This document shows positions 17,769-27,700 of a stretch of DNA of 64,000 nucleotides, one piece after another. The position numbers were made by a program, and so were the translations under genes. The notes beneath the pieces are model-generated. The model was not told the origin of the DNA and made no database searches. It worked only from the letters and a program-made list of their open reading frames with translations. This stretch comes from Chitinophagaceae bacterium (GTDB lineage: Bacteria; Bacteroidota; Bacteroidia; Chitinophagales; Chitinophagaceae). Every line of letters begins with the position of its first letter. The first letter of the stretch is position 1. Location of the stretch: positions 124,001 to 188,000 of the forward strand of contig JACSRW010000029.1 in the NCBI GenBank assembly GCA_014879565.1, in the 5' to 3' direction.

Positions 17769-17790
17769 AGGCCCTTTAGAAAAAGGGCCT
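17769..17790 (-). terminator. Intrinsic terminator downstream of the small secreted-protein genes
   Basis: A perfect 9-bp stem, AGGCCCTTT/AAAGGGCCT, with loop AGAA. On the minus strand it is followed by a T-rich tract (TCTCGTTTTATTT), which fits the end of the 18379-17833 transcript. The plus strand also has a short TTTT, so it may work in both directions. Confidence 0.7.
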
Positions 17791-17832
17791 CGTCTCTTTT
17801 GGATACTCTAAGTGTATGAAAATCGTGACTTG

Positions 17833-17976
17833 TTATTTTTTCGGGTACCGGAGTACAGGTACAGGCTGCAAAAGAGGTTCCTTCCGCTCTGCCAGGGGCA
17901 GCTTTATGATCTCCTCCGCTAAACGGCGAAGTTTCGCTGCCTGTTTTTTCAGTTCTTGATTGATTTTTTCTTTCAT
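17833..17976 (-). CDS. Small ORF, 47 residues, basic/amphipathic
   Basis: An ORF encoding a 47-residue peptide: MKEKINQELKKQAAKLRR at the N terminus and PVPVLRYPKK at the C terminus. The first 28 residues would form a strongly amphipathic helix rich in Lys, Arg and Glu. There is no signal peptide. It starts 16 bases after the end of the small secreted-protein gene and is followed about 40 bases later by a perfect terminator, so it sits at the end of a transcript. I do not recognise it. The position between a gene and its terminator supports a real gene. Confidence 0.5.
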   Translation of the reverse strand: MKEKINQELKKQAAKLRRLAEEIIKLPLAERKEPLLQPVPVLRYPKK

Positions 17977-17992
17977 GGGGTTGGGTTAAAGG

Positions 17993-18379
17993 TTATTCAG
18001 TTATGATGGTTTGCGACTGCAAAACGGTACCGTCTTTGGCCAGCAACCGGATCCGGTACTGCGCTTTTTTTCCTTTGCCGCTGTCCAGGAACCAGTAATG
18101 ACCGGTAGCCGCCAGGTCTGTTCCGAAAACGAGAGCCGCCAGTTTAAATGACCGGCCATCCCGGCTCTTTTCTACTTCAAAACGATCAACCTGTTCATTC
18201 CCGCTGACTGACCATTGCAGCCGGGACCTTTCTTTGCTAAGGGTGGCGGTAAAGGCAAGAAAGGAAGGCTGGTTCTGAACCGGGGAGCTTGTAAAAAGGG
18301 CGCGGACAGCTACCGTGTCCTGCGCGGGCAGGGACAGGTGCAGTACGAGGGCGAATACGGTTAAAATCTTTACAGTCAT
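17993..18379 (-). CDS. Small secreted protein with FN3-like cargo module, no sorting domain
   Basis: A 128-residue protein with a signal peptide (MTVKILTVFALVLHLSLPAQ). The mature part is a single module: FTATLSKERSRLQWSVSGN, VDRFEVEKSRDGRSF and QYRIRLLAKDG. This is the same FN3-like domain that precedes the sorting domain in the T9SS cargo proteins of this window, but here the protein ends after it with no sorting domain. It would remain periplasmic or use another exit. It could be a remnant of a longer cargo gene, or a real small protein; the intact frame and following terminator favour the latter. Confidence 0.7.
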   Translation of the reverse strand: MTVKILTVFALVLHLSLPAQDTVAVRALFTSSPVQNQPSFLAFTATLSKERSRLQWSVSGNEQVDRFEVEKSRDGRSFKLAALVFGTDLAATGHYWFLDSGKGKKAQYRIRLLAKDGTVLQSQTIITE

Positions 18380-18639
18380 TTCTCAGGCTTTTTGAAACTC
18401 GTTCAATGGGCCCACAGAAATATTGGATGTCCCGGAAAAATTCACGTAAGCAGGAAAGCGTTTGTACCGGAAAAACAAAAGATTGGCGTGGTACGGACGA
18501 CTATCGTAGATTTACGCGAGAAAATGTGGTTTTCCGAATCGGAAACAAACCTAATCCAAGCCCGTAAATTATGCAAGTAAAAACCTGAAAATATTTTCTT
18601 AATTACTTAATTACTTCATAAACAGCAGCGAACCTTTAA

Positions 18640-18647
18640 TACATTTG
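18640..18647 (+). promoter_or_regulatory. Bacteroidota -7 promoter element for the ABC transporter operon
   Basis: TACATTTG matches TAnnTTTG and lies 17 bases before the ATG at 18665. The preceding 280 bases are AT-rich and show no credible gene. Confidence 0.5.
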
Positions 18648-18664
18648 TCCGTTACCTTTCTGAA

Positions 18665-19573
18665 ATGACTCCTGTCGTCCGTGTTTCCGGTCTCAGTAAA
18701 TCTTTTGGCGATCTCCGGGCCGTCAGCAACCTGTCTTTTTCCGTTGGCCAGGGCCAGGTCTATGGTTTCCTGGGTCAGAACGGGGCGGGCAAATCCACCA
18801 CAATCCGGATGCTGATGACCCTGATCGAACCCTCAGAAGGCGAGATTGAAATTTTTGGAATGAACCTCCGGAAGCACCGCAAAGAAATCCTGCGGCAGAC
18901 CGGGGCCGTGATTGAAAGACCGGATTTGTACAAATACCTTACGGCAAAAGAGAATCTCCGTCTCTTTGCCCGGTTGAGCGGGGTAAAACCTTCCGAAAAA
19001 ATGATAATGGATCAGCTGGACCTTGTGGGTCTCACGGCCCGGGCCAACAGCCGGGTAAAGACCTACTCACAGGGAATGAAACAAAGGCTGGGACTTGCCT
19101 GCGCCCTGGTGCATGATCCCGGGCTGATTATACTGGATGAACCCAGTAACGGACTCGATCCCCAGGGAATAGCAGACATGCGCCGCCTGATCATTCACCT
19201 GAGCCGCGACCGGGGTAAAACCCTGCTCGTGTCTTCACACCTGCTCAGTGAAATGGAAATGATGGCCGACCAGCTCCTCATTATTCATAAAGGGAAAAAA
19301 GTAGTAGAGGGCAGTATGGATGAACTCCTGCATCCCGAAGCTACCCTCACCGAACTGGTGACAACCGATAATAAACATACCGCCGACCTCCTGGAACAAT
19401 CCGAATGGGCTGTTTTTCTTAAAGAATCTTTAAACGGAATGCTGCGCCTTTCCATGCATAAAGATAAAATTCCGGCCCTGAACCGCTGGCTGGTGGAAAT
19501 GGGTGCGGAAGTGAAAAGCCTGCGGCCTCTCGATTCACTGGAGGATTATTTTCTGTCAATAACCAAGGAATAA
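18665..19573 (+). CDS. ABC transporter ATP-binding protein
   Basis: A 302-residue ATPase of the ABC-2/DrrA-NatA type. Walker A GQNGAGKST is at 37-45, the signature YSQGMKQRLGLACAL at about 137-151, Walker B LIILDEPSNGLDPQG follows directly, and the H loop is in LLVSSHLLSEM. The C-terminal 80 residues are the extension typical of this family. It shares one base with the permease gene downstream (TAATG), so the two are translationally coupled and form one exporter. Confidence 0.95.
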   Translation: MTPVVRVSGLSKSFGDLRAVSNLSFSVGQGQVYGFLGQNGAGKSTTIRMLMTLIEPSEGEIEIFGMNLRKHRKEILRQTGAVIERPDLYKYLTAKENLRLFARLSGVKPSEKMIMDQLDLVGLTARANSRVKTYSQGMKQRLGLACALVHDPGLIILDEPSNGLDPQGIADMRRLIIHLSRDRGKTLLVSSHLLSEMEMMADQLLIIHKGKKVVEGSMDELLHPEATLTELVTTDNKHTADLLEQSEWAVFLKESLNGMLRLSMHKDKIPALNRWLVEMGAEVKSLRPLDSLEDYFLSITKE

Positions 19574-20457
19574 TGTTTGCCGAGCTGCTCAAAATAGAAT
19601 TGTTCAAGATCTTCAAAAGACCCCGCACCTTTATCGCCTTCGGGGCCATCGCACTGATCGTGTTACTGGTGCAGTTTGCCCTGAAAGTGAACGGCAAGGA
19701 TTTTGTGCAGTTTTATACCGACAGCCAGGCAGATACTTTTGAGATACCGTATGAAAAGATTCAGAACGGCTATTTTGTTTGCGTAGCCGTACTCCATATG
19801 ATCCTGATTCATGTGCCCCTGCTCGTGGCCCTGATTGCGGGGGATATGATCTCCGGGGAAGCCGGCCTTGGCACCCTGCGGCTGATTGCCGGTAAACCAG
19901 TCAGCCGCAGCCAGCTCATCCTGGCCAAGTTCAGCGCCAGTACCGTGTATGTGGTCCTGCTCCTGGTCTGGATGGCTTTTTTCGCGCTCTTTGGCAGTAT
20001 GCTGGTATTCGGTACCGATGACCTGGTGGTGTTCCGTGAAAATGATATGCATATCATGCAATCGGGCGATGTGCTCTGGCGCTTTTTCGCGGCCTTTGTA
20101 TTTGCCGCCCTGGCACTTACCACCATTGCGGCGATGGCGCTGATGTTTTCGGTGTTTTCCGAAAACTCTCTCGGCCCGATTGTGGCCACTGTATGTGTGG
20201 TGATCGTATTCACCATCCTGCAGCAGTTGCGGGTGCCGGTATTTGAGGAGACCATCAACCCCTGGTCATTTACCACCCATATGCTGGGCTGGAAGGGTTT
20301 CTTTTATGTGACCAGGGACGCGGAAGGCGCCACCATTACCGGATCAGTGGAAAATCCGGAAGCCCTGTTACGCAGCGGGCTGATCCTGCTGGGATATATC
20401 GTACTGTTTGTAGGGATCAGTATCCGCGTATTCAATAAAAAAGATATTCTGAGTTAA
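19573..20457 (+). CDS. ABC-2 type transporter permease
   Basis: A 294-residue membrane protein with about six helices (for example FIAFGAIALIVLLVQFAL, SASTVYVVLLLVWMAFFALFG, ALTTIAAMALMFSVF, GLILLGYIVLFVGISI). The motif GDMISGEAGLGTLRLIAGKPVSR is typical of ABC-2 family permeases of the NosY/YhgE-like group. It is the membrane half of the exporter encoded with 18665. The stop codon is followed after 9 bases by the start of a LolA-like protein, suggesting that the three act together, perhaps in envelope lipid or lipoprotein handling. The substrate is not known. Confidence 0.9.
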   Translation: MFAELLKIELFKIFKRPRTFIAFGAIALIVLLVQFALKVNGKDFVQFYTDSQADTFEIPYEKIQNGYFVCVAVLHMILIHVPLLVALIAGDMISGEAGLGTLRLIAGKPVSRSQLILAKFSASTVYVVLLLVWMAFFALFGSMLVFGTDDLVVFRENDMHIMQSGDVLWRFFAAFVFAALALTTIAAMALMFSVFSENSLGPIVATVCVVIVFTILQQLRVPVFEETINPWSFTTHMLGWKGFFYVTRDAEGATITGSVENPEALLRSGLILLGYIVLFVGISIRVFNKKDILS

Positions 20458-20466
20458 GTGGTAGTT

Positions 20467-21159
20467 ATGAAAAAAACTGTTTTTCTTCTGATGACCATGG
20501 CCGGTCTGTTTGCTTCCGTAGCTGCACAGGGTCCCAAAGACCTTTTGCAGAAGGTGAAAGCCAAATATGATAAGGTGAATGATTATACCGCCACCGGCAA
20601 ACTGAAAACCAATGTGATCTTTATTAAAGCCCCCGTGGCAACGGTGAGTGTTTATTATAAGAAGCCGGATAAACTGAAAATACGGAATGAAAAAGGGGTC
20701 TCCTTTATTCCCAAAGGATCAGCCAATGTGAATATGAATAATGTACTGGGGCTGTCTGACTATGAAGCGGTGGAGTCGGGTATGGAGAAAGTGGGCATTA
20801 CAAATTGCAAAGTGATTCGGATATTTCCTTTAAGTGATGCGGAGACAATCACGCGCGCTACCCTGTATATTGATGAAGCCCGTCTGCTGGTGTTGAAATC
20901 GGTGATCAGTACCCGTGAAAACGGCACCTATGAACTGCTGATGGACTATAAAAAATTTGCCGAATGGGGATTGCCGGATAAAGTGCAGCTGAGTTTTAAT
21001 ACCCGGGATTATAAATTACCCAAGGGAGTTACCATTGATTATGATAACGGCGCCGGCCGCAACAAACCGGCCACAGATAAAAATCAGAAAGGGAAAGTGG
21101 AAATCACCTACAGCTCCTATATTATTAATAAAGGAGTACCCGACTCTGTATTTAACTGA
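20467..21159 (+). CDS. LolA-like outer-membrane lipoprotein-sorting family protein
   Basis: A 230-residue protein. I chose ATG 20467 (MKKTVFLLMTMAGLFASVAAQ, a clean signal peptide) over an upstream in-frame GTG at 20458. The mature sequence begins with the LolA-family pattern (LLQKVKAKYDKVNDYTATGKL), followed by beta strands with YYKKPDKLKIRNEKG and YIDEARLLVLKSVI. The LolA/LolB fold binds acyl chains in a half-barrel. It lies 9 bases after the ABC permease. Its stop codon is only 2 bases from the stop codon of pdxA on the other strand, with no terminator between. Confidence 0.85.
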   Translation: MKKTVFLLMTMAGLFASVAAQGPKDLLQKVKAKYDKVNDYTATGKLKTNVIFIKAPVATVSVYYKKPDKLKIRNEKGVSFIPKGSANVNMNNVLGLSDYEAVESGMEKVGITNCKVIRIFPLSDAETITRATLYIDEARLLVLKSVISTRENGTYELLMDYKKFAEWGLPDKVQLSFNTRDYKLPKGVTIDYDNGAGRNKPATDKNQKGKVEITYSSYIINKGVPDSVFN

Positions 21160-21161
21160 TT

Positions 21162-22244
21162 TTATTCCTCAAGAATTTCATCCTTGGCATTGGCCAGCAG
21201 GGAGGAAGTCATTTTCCGCAAGGGGTTTTTCCGGTTTTCCGCAAAGCCCTTTCTCCGGTTGATGATATCAATACATTCAAAGATAGCTGTGATAAAGGAA
21301 GACGTGTCGGCTTTGTCCTTGCCGGCAATGTCAAAAGCCACCCCGTGATCCGGTGAAGTGCGCACCACCGGCAGCCCGGCGGTGAAGTTCACGCCTTCTC
21401 CTGTAGCCAGTGTCTTGAAAGGGATCAGTCCCTGGTCATGGTACATGGCCAGTACGGCATCAAAACGTTCAAAACTGCGGCGGGCGAAGAACGCATCGGC
21501 GCTATAGGGGCCCACCACCAGCATATTATTGTTTTTCGCTTCTTTGATCGCGGGTTTGATGATGGTTTCTTCTTCATTGCCGATCAGTCCCTCGTCACCG
21601 GCATGCGGGTTGAGGCCGAGTACGGCGATACGGGGCTTGTCAATCCCGAAATCTTTCTGGAGGCTCTGATGAATGAGCACCAGTTTACTCAGAATCTTCT
21701 CTTTACTGATATGTTTGGCTACCTCCGCCACCGGTACATGTTCGGTTACCAGCGCTACCCGGAAATCACCCGCGCAAAGCATCATCACCACATCCCGCGC
21801 TTCAAACATCTGTTTCAGGTAGGGGGTGTGGCCGGTGAAACTGAATTCGGGTGACTGGATATTTTTTTTATGTATGGGAGCCGTTACCAGTCCGTCAATA
21901 TGTTTTTGTTTGAGCGCCGCGACGGCAGTCTGCAGCGAAAGCACGGCATATTTTCCCCCAGTTTCCGTCAACTGGCCGGGAGTGACCTGTACTTCCTCTT
22001 CCCAGCAATTGAAAAGATTTACCTGTTTGGGATTTATCCGGTTGAATTCGCGGGTGCTGCTGTAATTGATATTGGCTTCTGGAATGGATTTGCGGTAGAA
22101 ATTGATCACTTTATTGGATGCAAAAATTACCGGGGTGCAGTGTTCCAGAATCCGGTTATCGGAAAAAGTCTTGATGATCAGTTCAATACCGATACCGTTC
22201 AGGTCGCCGCAGGATATGCCGATTATGGGTTTAGGCTGGTTCAT
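21162..22244 (-). CDS. pdxA: 4-hydroxythreonine-4-phosphate dehydrogenase
   Basis: PdxA oxidises 4-phosphohydroxy-L-threonine in the DXP-dependent pathway to pyridoxal phosphate. The 360-residue protein starts at ATG 22244 (MNQPKPIIGISCGDLNGIG); an in-frame ATG 21 codons upstream gives a non-conserved extension and was not used. Family motifs are intact: TAPIHKKNI, FTGHTPYL, LGLNPHAGD, AMYHDQGLIPFK (metal and substrate site) and RTSPDHGVAFDIAGK. It stands alone on the minus strand, convergent with the LolA-like gene. Confidence 0.96.
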   Translation of the reverse strand: MNQPKPIIGISCGDLNGIGIELIIKTFSDNRILEHCTPVIFASNKVINFYRKSIPEANINYSSTREFNRINPKQVNLFNCWEEEVQVTPGQLTETGGKYAVLSLQTAVAALKQKHIDGLVTAPIHKKNIQSPEFSFTGHTPYLKQMFEARDVVMMLCAGDFRVALVTEHVPVAEVAKHISKEKILSKLVLIHQSLQKDFGIDKPRIAVLGLNPHAGDEGLIGNEEETIIKPAIKEAKNNNMLVVGPYSADAFFARRSFERFDAVLAMYHDQGLIPFKTLATGEGVNFTAGLPVVRTSPDHGVAFDIAGKDKADTSSFITAIFECIDIINRRKGFAENRKNPLRKMTSSLLANAKDEILEE

Positions 22245-22440
22245 AGTTTCATGCTTGTGTGTAAAAGTACGGTTTTTTAAAAGTATTTGGCCCGTTGCTT
22301 CAGGCATACCACCGTTGTAAATAAGGGTTTGTATGTATGGCTATGTAGTTGGCTTCCTAAGGATTTTATAGTATTTCCGCCGATTGTTTCCGCCCTTAAT
22401 AATTCCGAATTTTAACCCTGTAACCGTTATAACTGATCCT

Positions 22441-24762
22441 ATGTACCCTTTGATAAAAACCGTTCTTATCCCTTTATTGCTTATTTTTTTAAACAGTACA
22501 GTTCTTTTAGCCCAAACCTCCGGATATAGCGGTACTGGTGATAATATAGATGTCACCTATTATCGTTGCCAGTGGAGGATCAATCCTGATTCTGCATCAA
22601 AAGGTATTAAAGGATCGGTTACTGTTTATTTTGTAACGACAGTAGCAGGTGTCAGCCAGGTAAGTCTGGATCTCAACAAAACTTCCTTTAACAATGCTTC
22701 CTTGTCCGTGTATTATCACGGCTCACCCGTATCATTCAGTTTTCCCGCAACGGGAAATGTGCATATACTGCGCATCAGTCTGCCCGCCACCCTCGCAGCC
22801 GGGGTTGTTGACTCCCTCACTGTAAATTATAATGGCGCCCCGCCGGCAGTAGCAGGCCAGGCTGAAGGTTATCAGAAAAAATCATCTGCCGGATACAATT
22901 ATATATACAGTTTGTCTGAATCCTATGAAGACAAGGACTGGTGGCCCTGCAAGGCCGATATGCAGGATAAGCCGGACTCCATGGATATTTATATTGACGT
23001 GCCCTCCGCCTTTACGGCGGTAAGCCTGGGCAGACTCGTGGATTCTTCCATTAACGGAGCGAACCAGGTATTTCACTGGAAGACCAATAACCCCGTTGCC
23101 ACTTACCTGGTAGCAGTGGGCGTGGCCAAATACAGGGTCTATGACCGGGGCACCGTTTCCATAAACGGTACCAATGTACCTGTCTGGTATTTTCTGTTTC
23201 CCGGAAAAACTGCCGGAACCTATACCAGCATATTAACCGCGCTGGATCACAGCATGGCAGAACTCTCCGCATTCAGTAATGTATTCGGTGACTATCCCTT
23301 CAAAGACGAGAAACATGGTTTTTATGAATTCGGCTGGGGCGGAGGTATGGAGCACCAGTCAATCAGTGCAATGGGGTCCGGCGCCCTGACCAGTTGGGGA
23401 ACCATCGCCCATGAACTGGCCCACCAGTGGTTTGGCGATAAGGTAACCTTCAGTACCTGGAATCATCTCTGGCTCGCAGAAGGTTTTGCCCGTTATGCGG
23501 AAGCCCTGGCAGCGGAACTGGTGCCGGCCCTGGGACAGAATCCGGCTACCGTAAGGAACGGATTTAAAACCACGGCCAATAATACTACGTACCGCAACTA
23601 TGCCTGTTATATCCCCAATGCGTATATCAGCAGTTCGGATGTTTTGTGGAGCAGCGCCTATGGGTCCACGGTATATGAAAGAGGCGCGATGGTAGTATCC
23701 ATGCTGCGCACCCTGCTGGGGGATACCCGCTTTTACCAGGCCTGCCGCGATTTTCTGAATGATCCGGCACTGGCTTATCGTTCTGCCACGACAGAAGATC
23801 TGCGTACACATATGCAGAATGCTGCGGATGGATATGACCTTACCGCATTCTTTGATTCCTGGGTATATGGTAATGGCTATCCGTCATATAATGCTGGAAT
23901 AGGCTGGGCCCGCTCCGGTACAAACCGGATAACGATACAAGTAACAGCCCAGTCAAAATCTGCCGGTTCAACCGTTTCCTACTATTATACGCCTATTGCT
24001 CTCCGGGTTCAGGGATCACTGGCCGGACAGGATACCGTGATAGTAGTATATGATCAGAACGGACAATTATCAAGGGCCGGAAATGGAATCGGCGCGGGGG
24101 TAAGTGGCAATATCATTTCATTTAACCTCTCTTTTAACCCGGTAACCGTCAGTTTTGACCCCTTTGCACAAACCCTCGCGACTGGTACAACCAGTATGAA
24201 CAGTCTGCTGGATATCCGGCTGGGTGAACCGGCACTGCGGCAGGGCAACGGATATAACCAGGTGGAAATAAGCTATTCCAACAATGAAAACACACCCCCC
24301 CGTCTTACACTGCAGAAAAGCTGTGACGGGATTCATTATGCAGTATCTATTCCCATGCAACCAGGCAATTTAACGGAAAGCGGGATGGTATTCAGGGGAA
24401 CCGATTACCAGCCCTGTCAGCCTTATACCTGGTACCGGATAATGGCAGAAGCAGGAACTGAAATAAAATATTCGCGGGTACTGAAAGTCGTGGCAGGAGA
24501 GGAAACCCGGCTGAAACTTTCCCCCAACCCGGCGGACAAGTCGGTGCTGATACAATGGGAGAATACAGATCCCGGCAAAGAAGTGCAGTTGCTGCTGCTC
24601 ACCCCCGACGGAAGAGTGCTGGCCCGGTACCCGGGTCTGGTAAACAATGTCCGGCTGCCCACCACTCATTTGCCGGGTGGTTTTTATACCGTGTTGGCTG
24701 AACAGGAGGGCCGTATTCTGTTCAGGAAAAAATTAATGATCAGTCACGGCGAAGGAAACTGA
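22441..24762 (+). CDS. M1 family aminopeptidase with T9SS type A sorting domain
   Basis: A 773-residue secreted metallopeptidase. I chose ATG 22441, which opens a clear signal peptide ([25 protein letters not shown]). The N-terminal beta domain is followed by the exopeptidase motif GGMEHQS and the zinc site HELAH at 324-328, with Glu347 as third ligand (HExxH-18-E). An FN3-like module and a sorting domain ([13 protein letters not shown] to the C terminus) follow. It is the first gene of a run of cargo genes; the next gene starts only 5 bases after its stop codon, so the two are co-transcribed. Confidence 0.93.
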   Translation: MYPLIKTVLIPLLLIFLNSTVLLAQTSGYSGTGDNIDVTYYRCQWRINPDSASKGIKGSVTVYFVTTVAGVSQVSLDLNKTSFNNASLSVYYHGSPVSFSFPATGNVHILRISLPATLAAGVVDSLTVNYNGAPPAVAGQAEGYQKKSSAGYNYIYSLSESYEDKDWWPCKADMQDKPDSMDIYIDVPSAFTAVSLGRLVDSSINGANQVFHWKTNNPVATYLVAVGVAKYRVYDRGTVSINGTNVPVWYFLFPGKTAGTYTSILTALDHSMAELSAFSNVFGDYPFKDEKHGFYEFGWGGGMEHQSISAMGSGALTSWGTIAHELAHQWFGDKVTFSTWNHLWLAEGFARYAEALAAELVPALGQNPATVRNGFKTTANNTTYRNYACYIPNAYISSSDVLWSSAYGSTVYERGAMVVSMLRTLLGDTRFYQACRDFLNDPALAYRSATTEDLRTHMQNAADGYDLTAFFDSWVYGNGYPSYNAGIGWARSGTNRITIQVTAQSKSAGSTVSYYYTPIALRVQGSLAGQDTVIVVYDQNGQLSRAGNGIGAGVSGNIISFNLSFNPVTVSFDPFAQTLATGTTSMNSLLDIRLGEPALRQGNGYNQVEISYSNNENTPPRLTLQKSCDGIHYAVSIPMQPGNLTESGMVFRGTDYQPCQPYTWYRIMAEAGTEIKYSRVLKVVAGEETRLKLSPNPADKSVLIQWENTDPGKEVQLLLLTPDGRVLARYPGLVNNVRLPTTHLPGGFYTVLAEQEGRILFRKKLMISHGEGN

Positions 24763-24767
24763 CGAAT

Positions 24768-27700
24768 GTGAATGTCACTATAAACCATAGAAATCTGTTT
24801 ATTCTTCCGGCTGTTTTGTGGCTGGCAGGAATCATCATTTCGGTTCGTATTACCGCTCAGCCGGCTACGGTAACCTATCCCTTTGCGGTGGGTACCACGG
24901 TTGCCTGCGGGGGCAGTACCGCACAAATGCATTTTTACACGTACAACAGTGGTACCAATACGATCAGCAGTATCACCACCGCCGGGGCAGGGCCGGTAAA
25001 CCGGTATGCACCTCAACTGCGTATTGGTCTGCCAACCAACGGAACCCAACGGTTTACATACAGCCTGGCCAGTGTATCCTTTAACCCGCGTGACAAAAAC
25101 ATTTATTATTTCTGGACAGCCTATCCGCCCAACTCACTTGCCTATGGGGGGGTACCCCGGACCTTTGTCTGGCGCTGGCCTGCCGGCACCCAACCCACCA
25201 GTACGGCCAATAAACTGGATACCCTTCGTTCATTCGCCTTTGACATTCTGGGGGTGGCTTTTGATGCCAGCGGGAACGGGTATATGCTTGAATTTCCGCC
25301 TTCATTTCCCTATACACCCATGTTGCGATCCATTGACTTTACTACCGGTACCATCGGCGGACAGGATACGCTCGTACTGACCGGCGGAGCGGTTATCTAT
25401 GCCAGCGGCAGCGGGGATGTGGCGATGTCGCCATCCGGTCAGATGTTTTTTGTAGTGGATAATAAATTATTCACCCCTAACTATGCTGCTTACACCGGTA
25501 CGGGCCAGCACCTGACCTGTACTTATATAGATACCGTGCAGGTGCCTTCCAATAATTTTGTCGGGCTTACCTATGCGGAAGGTGAAAACATCGCCGCATT
25601 TACAGGAGGTGTATGTCCTTTCCGGGAGGTGGATCCGATGACAGGTGATACTTCCGTGATCATAAAATCGGGAACCGTTTACTCAGCGTCCGACCTGGCT
25701 TCCATCATATCGGGAGTGGGGGCGGCCAAAAGACTGGTCTCCGCCAATCCTACAGGCACTCCCGAGCAATATGATGTGGTCTATGAAATCATGCTGCGTA
25801 ATTACGGGAATACAGATGTAACCAGCATACAACTGACAGATAACCTGGCCGCTATTAACGGGGCCGGGAATGTATCCAATGTCAGTACCAGTTTTGTTTC
25901 CAATCCGGCCGGGCTGGTTCTGAATCCGTCTTATAACGGGGTGAGTGATCTGAATCTTTTTACGGCCGGTGGCACATTACCCAATTACCCGGTTAGCAGC
26001 AATACGGTTACCCTGCGTATCAATTGCCGGTTGTCGGGCATCCAGAACGGGGTAGTGTATTATAACAGCGCCGTGGCCACTGCGGTGGGGTATAACAGCC
26101 AGAACCTGCGCGATTCTTCCACGAACGGGAATGAACCCGATCTGAATGATAATGACAAACCGGATGATGCCGGGGAAGGACAACCTACCCCTTTGCTGGT
26201 CTCCATTACCGGACATACGCCGCCCTGCACTTCATTGACCAATGTGTTTTATACGCAGGACTTCGGATCTGGTACCGGGCTGACAACAACTGTTCCAGCC
26301 CCCGTCGCCGGTTCGGGTGCCGTTATGCTCAGCGGATCTGTTTTGTATTCGGGTATGACAAGTCAGCCCCTATCTCTTGAAACGTATACCATAACGAATA
26401 ACGCCCAGCAGGCCAATACTTCCCAGTTTCTCAGTATGACCGATCATACCGGCAATGCCAATGGTCGTATGCTGATCGTGAATGCCGATGCGGCCAATAC
26501 GGTTTTTTACCGGGGTGCCTTTGAAGCGGGACTCTGTTCCAACCAGCAATATTCCGTTTCCTTTTATGCCGCCTTTGTCGGGAATACCGCTTACCAGACC
26601 GTTTGTGATGGCTTTGGCGGTTTCCGTTATCCGAAAGTGAAAGTAAGGGTGATTGACCAGGTTTCCGGACTGGTGATTTCTGAGTTATCAACCGGTGATA
26701 TCATCAGCAGCAACTGGGAAAGACTGGGTATCAAATTTGTCAGCCCGGCCTCCTATACCGGTATCATCTTTGAATTGCTTAATGATGCCCCGGGTGGCTG
26801 TGGCAATGATATTGCCCTTGATGATATACAGTTTGGCTCCTGTGATCCCCTGCCGGTGGTGGGGCTGGATCATATCAATGCCGGTTGTCTGGGTACCAGT
26901 GCCTCCTTTACAGCCATCCTCAGTGATCCGGGGGCTATCACCGGTACACCCGATTACCAGTGGCAGATCAGTACAGACGGGGTGAACTGGACCGATATCA
27001 GCGGAGCACCCAATTCGGATACCTATACCATTCCTTCGGTGATGGCCGGCGATGTAAACAAATATTACCGGGCGCTGGTAGCCGGAGCCGGTAATCTCGG
27101 AAATCCGTATTGCCGTTATCCCTCCCCTTCTTATTTCCTGGTAGCCGGCTGTGATATTGACGACGATGATGACGGGATACCCGATACGGTTGAAAGCGGG
27201 GGGGTGGATCCGCTGGATGATGACGATGCGGATCATATCGCCAATTACCTGGATACAGACTATCCCGGATTTATTGACAGTAACGGTGATGGCGTGAATG
27301 ACAACTTTGATTATGATCTGGACGGCATCATCAATGAACTGGACCTTGACAGTGATAATGACGGTATACCCGATGTAGTGGAAGGGGGTGGCGTGGATAC
27401 GGACGGGGATGGCCGGATTGATAATTACAATGATGTGGACTATGACGGATTCTCCCAGAATGTGGACGCGAATACTTCCGGGAAAGATCTTTCCGGTAAC
27501 GGACTGGGATTGCCGGATACCGATGGCGACGGGGTGCCGGATATGTTTGACCGGGACAGTGATAATGATGGTATTCCCGACGTAGTGGAAGCCGGCGGTA
27601 CCGATAGTAATAATGACGGACGTATAGATGGGTATACCGATACAGACAATGATGGGTTCAGTGATAATGTTGATGCAGATGTGGGCAATAACGGGATAGC

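Larger units (their letters stand above)
17379..17832. other. Non-coding region rich in REP-like hairpins
   Basis: About 450 bases without a credible gene. It holds a short hairpin (GGGC-TTC-GCCC near 17414-17424), a CAACCCC/GGGGTTG hairpin, a long GC-rich hairpin, two copies of a 38-base direct repeat each with a CAACCC/GGGTTG hairpin, and a perfect terminator at 17769-17790. The individual elements are listed separately. Confidence 0.75.

Noticed and set aside
18392-18580. 62-codon frame between the small secreted gene and the ABC operon
   Set aside because: TTG start, no domain, and it lies in a promoter-type AT-rich region.
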